64,000 nucleotides of DNA, from contig JACTAT010000006.1 in NCBI GenBank assembly GCA_014526335.1, positions 2,124,738 through 2,188,737 of the forward strand, read 5' to 3'. The position numbers and the translations under genes are program-made. Shown one piece after another: positions 57,584 through 64,000 of this stretch. This stretch comes from Chrysaora quinquecirrha (taxonomy: Eukaryota > Cnidaria > Scyphozoa > Semaeostomeae > Pelagiidae). Under the pieces are notes generated by a model that saw nothing but the letters and a program-made list of their open reading frames with translations, did not search any database and was not told the DNA's origin. Position 1 is the first letter of the stretch, and the number at the start of each line of letters is the position of its first letter.

Positions 57584-60500
57584 TCAGTGGCGATATTTTG
57601 GTACTGGTTGTCCAAGAAGTTCGTAATTGCTGACGGATTTTCTGCCAAAGACTTGTCGTGCAATGAAGATAACGGCAGCAGTGCCAACCAAAGCCGCGGC
57701 GATGCCACAGCCAATTGCAACGGTAAGTGCTGATATCGATTCAGTGTCTTTCACATTCGGAGACTCGTGAATCTGAAAAATGAGTGAAACCAAATATTTT
57801 CTAAATTTAAGAAAATTAATGCTTAAAATTTTAATAGAGTGAAAAAATTAAGAAATAATCTATGCAATGTTTGTATAGCGTACGTTTGATTGGTAATAGA
57901 TCACTTCGGTAGAATTCAAATTTTTCGAAATCGCAAGATATCAATCTGTCGATGCGACAATCGTATAAAGCATCCAAAAATTAGTCTAGGTGCAAAGTTT
58001 TACTATCTCAGCGCGTGTATTATCGATTCTACGAGTGTCCAAAGTTTACGATTTTATAAGGGCTTTGAGCGTGTGGCGTAAAAAGTTTCGCCAAGTTTAT
58101 TTTTTGCGGTCAAAGCCTTTATGAAATCGGGAACTTTGAATGCTCAAAATTTGAGAACACAAGCGCTAGGACAGTGAAACTTTGTACCTAAACTAGGTTT
58201 GGCTGCTTTATAAGATTTTCATATCGAGAACTCGATATCATGTGATTTGAAAAAATTATAATGCTGTCTGACGTCATGCCGAAGTGATCTATAGACTAGT
58301 AATGTTTGATAGAACAAACCTTAATGTCCATTTCTGCCTCTGGGTCCATGTCGGTAAACATAACTTCTTCTCCCGAAGATGCAATAACATATTTATCTAA
58401 AAAAATATGCACCGGGAGTTATTTGGGCGATACTCGTTTGCAAAAGTTGATAGGGTGAATTGTCACATCGTTATCGTTAGCCCGGGGGATCCTTCCATTG
58501 TTCATTTTTCTAGACGTGCCGCCGTAATGGCTAACTTATTTTAGCAACAATTTCCCAACATTAAGGGGTTTGTTTTTCACAAAGAAACTCTACAAATGGT
58601 AAAATACATAAAATCTTGTAAACATGCATTGTTTTTTAAAAGCCTGAAAATTTTTTTGGACGTAGAGTCAACTTTTAGGAGCAAACTCAAGCAGCAAAGA
58701 TCATTCTTCTGCTATTCAAATAAATGTTGGTTATTTACTTTCGAGTTATTTATATTTTCGAGTTAGTCACTTATTTAACATCTAAGATAGTTACTCGGTT
58801 ACTTTATAAGGAAAAATATCTTGTTAAGATTGAAACATCATAAAAAATAATAAACGACATTAATAAAAGATAGGCTCAAGGGTGAGGAGAATATTCTAGA
58901 AATTAAAAAGCCTCATTTATCAGACACCGACGAGTACGCTTTGAATAAATTATAAGTTATCTATTTAGACTCATACCTGAGTTGGTAACATTGCAGTGCT
59001 TACCCTCCCAAGAGGTATCACATTTGCAAGCAGTGCTGCCGTTGCTTCTTTGAATGCATATACCATTGATGCAAGGATCCTTGCAAACAACTACAATAGT
59101 CAAGGAAATGCAATCAGATCAAGCATATAATCATTTTGCATCAAAATCATTACTTCAGCTGGAATCTTGACAGAAGCTTTCTTCATACTGCTTACCAAAA
59201 GTATTTATATGGTAGCTTTGAATGATTACCTTTCTGATCACATGTATAACCAGTGAATCCATCATTACAGCTGCAAGTATCGTTGAATAAACAGAGGCCA
59301 TTTTCACCACAAGGAGGATCACATTTGCCTAGAATACGATGCAGTTGTATGAGAAACATCTGAAGAGGATAGAGTGATCATTGATTCAACAAGAGGAGCT
59401 CAAAAGTCAGGGTAAGTTTGCATTAGCTTGAGCGTCATACGCCATGCCGACCTGAGCTGCTCAACTCGTATTTATGCTAATCTTGTCTCATGTAAATATA
59501 TACAGAATGTATGCATGGCACCGATAAAGGCGTAATATAGTGGAAGCGTAACGTATAGCCAAATGGAAAAGCTCTTAATTAGGTCGAATGACTTTGAAAG
59601 TTACTCGACGATTTCATCGCACTCTTAAGTTCAGTGGAATCGTCGTTATCTCTTTGATCATGTAGTCCAGGTTCGAATCAAATCAATTGTTGTATGCCAC
59701 TTGTGGAAAAATCTATCCCAGTATTCACTATTCGCGATAAACATATATAACATGTATTGTACTGAAGAAGGCTCAACTAAGCCAAAACACAAAGGTTAAT
59801 GGAAGAGAGCCAAATTAGGCCGTATGACTTAGAGATGAGTTACTCGACGATTAGACGGGGCTCTTTAACTCTTCCTCGGTTGCTCCATGGTCATGCAATC
59901 TTGGGTCCAAGTCCTATCAACGGTGGCCTCATCAGATGTTAAGAGAAGTATTCATCTTCAAAGACGCCTTTAGATGTATTGTTAGGAATTCTCGTCAGCT
60001 AAATCATCGGACATAGGGGCTTGTCTGTTTTGGGTGTTTTCTTAGCCAAGATTTTGAACTATCGTATAGTTACATTACTTTCCTATTATCCACGTAAACA
60101 TGTTCCTGGGTGTGAATACACACGCCTTTTTACCATCAAAAACAAGAATAGCATGGTGGTCAGACATATGTCTCCCGTGCACCGTGTACTTTGTGATTAA
60201 TTTATATAAGATTGTAGCAAAGAACCGTAGTGTGTTTCAAGTGTAATTCATAATAGCGTAGAATAGAACCCTCAATTATTAGGTGTTTTATCAAGGCGAA
60301 GATGAGCTTAATACATGTGCATTGGGAGGAATGATGAAAATAACATTCTACATACCAATTGTTTCAGCCTCGTCACAGCTTTCACCACGATAACCAGGAT
60401 CGCAAGCACAAGTGTCATTTCCAGTACACAGGCCATTAACACACGGACTGTTGCATGTGTCTGTAACAGAACAATATGTTTTAATACGGAGGCAGTTCTT

Positions 60501-63500
60501 GTGAGAGGGGTAGAATCATTAATGAGAGAGCGCTAGAGCTTTCAAAATGAAAGTTAGAACTCAGTTCAACTTTACGTCATTAACTGCAGGGAACAGACGA
60601 AGAGAAATAGCGGTTCTGCGCATACGTAGCGATAAGTTCTTTCCCCCCGCGAGAAGAATTTTATCTAGTGTAGATCCAGTATTAGGGTGTCTCATAGAGC
60701 ATAGTTCCATGATAGAAGGGATCGGTCGGCATGCTCCAAAAGTTCGGCTGGTCACGAACGGCAAAAGGTTTAATGAATGGGAGATATGACAACACGCCAA
60801 TAGTTCGCTAAATCCGAGCTGTCAGTTTCAGCTGCCTCTTTACAACAACAACAACTTAAGGTGGTGGCAGCGATAGCTTGGAATCATTTAATAAGTCTAA
60901 GGAAGGACGCCACTTGAAAAGGGCGACATTTCTTGCGAGCCAGTGATCACTATTGTGCTGGATAATCCCCGGGGGAGGATACTTCCATTGTTCGTTATAC
61001 TAGACGTGCCGCTCAAATGGGTAACTTTTTCAGCGCCAATTTCCCTACATATGGGTTGATTTTTCGTAAAGAATCTCTACACATGGGTAGTAAAATATAT
61101 AAAAAATTTTAGACATGCATTGCTTTGAAAAGCCTGATAAAAGTGCGTTTCAGTTTTCAGCGCAAATGCCTTTTCGCCGCATTTAGAGTTGCCTCAGGCG
61201 TTAAATTGGGTTCAAACATTTGAGATATTGGTACAAAGGGGTAAAAGATTTCGTTATTTTTTCTATACATGGGTACCACGACTGTTTGCCGGTAGACATG
61301 GGTGGGTTTGGAAAAACTGGGCGGCACGTCGAATCATTTGAACAATGAAGTACCCCCCTGGGGATAATCATTACTGTGGTTGCCAATAGTGCAAAATTAC
61401 CACCACAGCAAGCAAAGAAATCCACCACAGTACGCATAATAATATACCACCGCAGTGATTACCCACCACAGAAGAGATTACTGGTTCGCTAGTATGCAGT
61501 TAGTTCAAGATAGAACTAGATAAAACGATAATGTATTACCTTTATCTGCCTGTCTGACTCCCTCTCTTTTATTCATGTAAATCAAAATCGATTCACCGTC
61601 CCCAGGCCCTATCGGTGTGCTCCTGCATAACTCTTGTGACAAGCAACCAACACCATAGCAAGTATTTTTAATAATATGAGCCACTTCACACGACGAATGG
61701 TCGCAGCATTTTTGTGTACAGTTACGTATATCGACGACTGGGCCTAAGTCCATCATTTCTCCAGCGAATTTTCCTCCTGCCAAGGTGTAATTGTAAAGTG
61801 TTCTGCTGGGCAAGCAGACTGCTCTGTGTGGAGCTGCAATAAATCGAAAATTTGATGTATTGAATTAAAGCACCGTTAAAAAAAAGCCGAAAGCAGAAAA
61901 AGTTTGCCAAAGAATGCAGGAAATGATTGAACTGAACATCTTAGAAACATAGTGCCAAATAAGAATGCTGACGAATGCATTATTATTATTTATTATTATT
62001 ATTACAAGGTTTAAAGATATATTATCTTAAGGATTAACACTAAGATGTCTATCCCTTAAAAAGACCCAATTTTGATCATATCAACTAAAGAGTTACTATC
62101 AGCTTTTCTTATTGCCGTATAACCAACAAGTTGAGGCTCATCAAGAATTTGAGACAGAAAATCATCTAAGCCTTTCTTGAACACATCCAGTGATACCCCA
62201 CTCAAGTCCCTAAGATGTTTAGGTATTAAATAGAATCATGCTGACGAATGCGGTACGAAAATAGAGTGCTGACGAATGCAATATTATGAAATAAACACCC
62301 TGAAGACACTAGTATGGTATTTATGTGAATACAAAGCGGTATAATGAAAACAAAATGCTTTCGAATGCTGTATGAAATTTACATCCTGACCTTGACGAAT
62401 AAAGGATGAAATTGGCATTCAGAAGAAAGAAAGTAGTATGAAATTTACACGCTGCACGCGGTAGCAAATGCAATATGAAATGAACATGCTTTGAAGTGCT
62501 AATACGTTGTAAAATACACATGAGCATGCTGACGAATACAGTACGAAATTGCTGACGAATACAGTACGAGATTGCTGACGAATACAGTACGAGATTGCTG
62601 ACGAATACAGTACGAAATTAGAATGCTGACTAACAGACGAATACAGTATGAAATTAGAATGTTGAAGAACACAGTAGCTATGAAATGAAAAGACTGAATA
62701 AAGAATACAGAATGAAAGCAAATTTGTACGGAAATAAAGCAATACATGCGTTGTTCAGCCATTCAGCACCGTTTTATTTCATGCCGTAGGGCGTGGTCAC
62801 TAGCGTTCTGGCTGGTAGTTTGGTTTCATACCATACCTAATTTTAAGGAAAATTTATCACTGCCCATTTGATACAGCTCAGAGGCCTTGTGGGCGGAGCT
62901 TTTTGCCAACCACACCCTCTACTTTGAATATGAATATGGCCAACGACCTATTAGTGCCACAAATTTTGTTAGAGAAGACAGGACAAATAGTGAATATTTT
63001 TCATGTCAATGAGAGCAGCTGTGGATGGAAGCAACGAAAGAGGCTACTTCAAGGAATTAGTTGTTTGTGCTTCCAGAAACAAAAACATCTTGCACTAAAA
63101 ATTTTTATCACTGCATATTTTTACTGTCTATCATTGCACAAAACCATTTTATTACTGTACAAAGTGGTTATCACTGCACCTTAACATAAGGTATGTTTCA
63201 TACCAAATTCGTGCCTCCTCCGTGTAAACGGAATGGAAAGAGAGAATGGTATCAATGGAGTGCTTTCAATCTGTACAGGGTATCGGGGGAATCATGTAAA
63301 GGGGGCTTCAGTCGATGCCGATATAAGAAAATCATACATATTCAAGTAAACTTAGTCTACTTACATCTATTTTTATTGATTCCAAACTTAGTTCGAAATT
63401 CATCGACATCATCACCCTTTCCACCGCCTCTGACAATATGAGAAATCTGTACACTGCCATTGGCTGCATGAGAGGGATTCGCTGGTATGCTTTCGCAGAG

Positions 63501-63569
63501 TTCATCAGAAAAACATTGAACTGTATAGCAGATGCGACCAGGCATGAATGCAACATTGCACAGCTCGTC
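57584..63569 (-). CDS. MANSC/MANEC-EGF single-pass membrane protein (C-terminal part; N-terminus beyond window)
   Basis: Seven exons on the minus strand, in coding order: 63365-63569, 61540-61833, 60356-60460, 59230-59328, 58977-59090, 58320-58396 and 57584-57772. The first encodes the second half of a MANSC-type domain (CYTVQCFSDELC). The second encodes a complete one with eight cysteines: VC, NC, CC, SC, TC, GC, LC in order. Each of the next three exons is one short EGF domain, for example CNSPCVNGLC...CACDPGYRGESC (CX3CX4CX5CXCX8C), without the calcium-binding residues. An acidic exon follows. The last encodes a membrane helix (SALTVAIGCGIAAALVGTAA, then VIFIA), RQVF, and a 20-residue cytoplasmic tail with NYELL. 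Every intron is phase 1 except the last, which is phase 0, so domains are exon modules. MANSC domains are known in KIAA0319, LRP11 and SPINT1; this order is not one of those. The function is unknown, but surface or extracellular binding is likely. Confidence 0.85.
58482..58690. mobile_element. MITE CCCCGGG/GACGTGCCGCC family, one-ended copy
   Basis: 'GCCCGGGGGATCCTTCCATTGTTCATTTTTCTAGACGTGCCGCC' and 'TTTTTAAAAGCCTGAAAA' match the left and middle of copy 60961-61370. The right terminal repeat is not seen. It lies in an intron of the MANSC-EGF gene. Confidence 0.7.
59490..59930. mobile_element. Two tandem SINE copies in MANSC-EGF intron
   Basis: Two blocks with 'TGTATTGTACTGAAGAAGGCTCAACTAAGCC' or relatives are each followed by a tRNA-like tail. 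One reads 'GATCATGTAGTCCAGGTTCGAATC' (B box GGTTCGAATC) and the other 'GGTCATGCAATCTTGGGTCCAAGTCC'. Confidence 0.75.
60961..61370. mobile_element. MITE CCCCGGG/GACGTGCCGCC family, complete copy 2
   Basis: The ends are GGATAATCCCCGGGGGAGGATACTTCCATTGTTCG and its approximate inverse TTTGAACAATGAAGTACCCCCCTGGGGATAATC. TAGACGTGCCGC and GCGGCACGTC lie just inside. It is colinear with 7761-8201. Confidence 0.88.
61375..61470. repeat. Short CCACCACAG-rich repeat
   Basis: 'TTACCACCACAGCAAGCAAAGAAATCCACCACAGTACGCATAATAATATACCACCGCAGTGATTACCCACCACAG' (given in parts) repeats the CCACCACAG motif. Similar sequence on the opposite strand occurs at about 4670-4730 ('CGTACTGTGGTGG', 'CACTACTGTGGTGGG'). Confidence 0.55.
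62230..62720. repeat. Tandem repeat with unit GCTGACGAATACAGTACGA(A/G)AT
   Basis: Units such as TGCTGACGAATACAGTACGAAATT recur at short spacing from 62525 to 62620, with diverged versions outwards on both sides ('GAATGCTGACGAATGCGGTACGAAAATAGAGTG'). The repeat lies in the intron between the two MANSC exons. Open frames on the minus strand here are repeat artefacts. Confidence 0.85.
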
Positions 63570-63599
63570 CTGACAAAAGAGAGATTTAGTATTTTATCA

Positions 63600-64000
63600 A
63601 AGCAATAGCGAACGCAGATTTAGCCGAGATATAATTCACTCCTTGGAATTTTGTACATCCTCAGCTAGAATCTCTACTGTTTTCTTGTCACAACTTTCCT
63701 GTTTTCTCTTACTGTAATCTTGTCAGAACCCTTTTGTTCCAAAAGGAATCTCGCACAGTTTTTCGACAAGTGAAATTTTTTCGACGAACGCAATGCCCCT
63801 CGGATTTAACTCAAATCATGGCCAAAATCGGAACGGGTATGTGTTAGAAGACCATTTTGAATGAAGTAACTGTCCTATCCGTATTACTAAGATCTGTAGA
63901 TACATGATTGACCAAAACTTTTATTCAAAACATGCACTAAGGTTTGTTAAATCGACTTTTCTTACTGACTCGACGTCGAGTAGACTCGAAGGTGAAATGG
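63600..64000. other. Right edge: MANSC-EGF intron, repeat fragment
   Basis: 'CTTGGAATTTTGTACATCCTC' and 'TTCCAAAAGGAATCTCGCACAGTTTTTCGACAAGTGAAA' resemble sequence at 32110-32190. No further exon of the minus-strand gene was found before the window end. Confidence 0.5.

Noticed and set aside
62321..62762. Minus-strand frames rich in Tyr/Cys/Ser/Ile
   Set aside because: They are translations of the GCTGACGAATACAGTACGAAAT tandem repeat.

Overview
The window is animal nuclear DNA and almost certainly cnidarian, probably an anthozoan such as a stony coral. It is AT-rich, its genes are split by GT-AG introns, and short inverted-repeat transposons and tRNA-derived SINEs are dense. The diagnostic feature is a secreted protein built from minicollagen cysteine-rich domains (CX3CX3CX3CX3CC), a module known from cnidarian stinging capsules. 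No genus can be named from the sequence.

Five protein-coding genes are supported by conserved protein sequence and matching splice sites. (1) Plus strand, entering from the left edge to 15403: CSTF3 (CstF-77, mRNA 3'-end cleavage), 13 exons, N-terminus outside the window. (2) Minus strand, about 24220-24935: an achaete-scute-like bHLH transcription factor, essentially intronless, with a TATA box near 25187. (3) Plus strand, 36628-46034: PPP1R32/SAXO4, an axonemal protein, 10 coding exons. (4) Plus strand, 49122-54833 with a likely promoter near 47.55 kb: a signal-peptide protein with 12 minicollagen cysteine-rich domains joined by proline-rich linkers and no collagen triple helix, probably a nematocyst wall component. 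(5) Minus strand, 57584-63569 and running off the right edge: a single-pass membrane protein with MANSC/MANEC-type domains, three EGF domains and a short cytoplasmic tail.

The rest (15.4-24.2 kb, 25.2-36.6 kb, 46-47.5 kb, 54.8-57.5 kb and most introns) is repeats: several MITE families with recognisable inverted ends, two or three SINE families, (CTAA)n/(TTAG)n and (GAT)n arrays, a 20-copy 16-bp minisatellite, and a 2-kb composite palindrome. These genes are not an operon and share no pathway, although the bHLH and capsule genes both belong to families linked to cnidarian neural or stinging-cell differentiation.

Three genes each appear to lack one base in a 4-base homopolymer, which breaks an otherwise conserved frame. 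This looks more like residual consensus error than three independent mutations. Separately, CSTF3 lacks a conserved stretch of about 48 residues in the HAT-repeat region.
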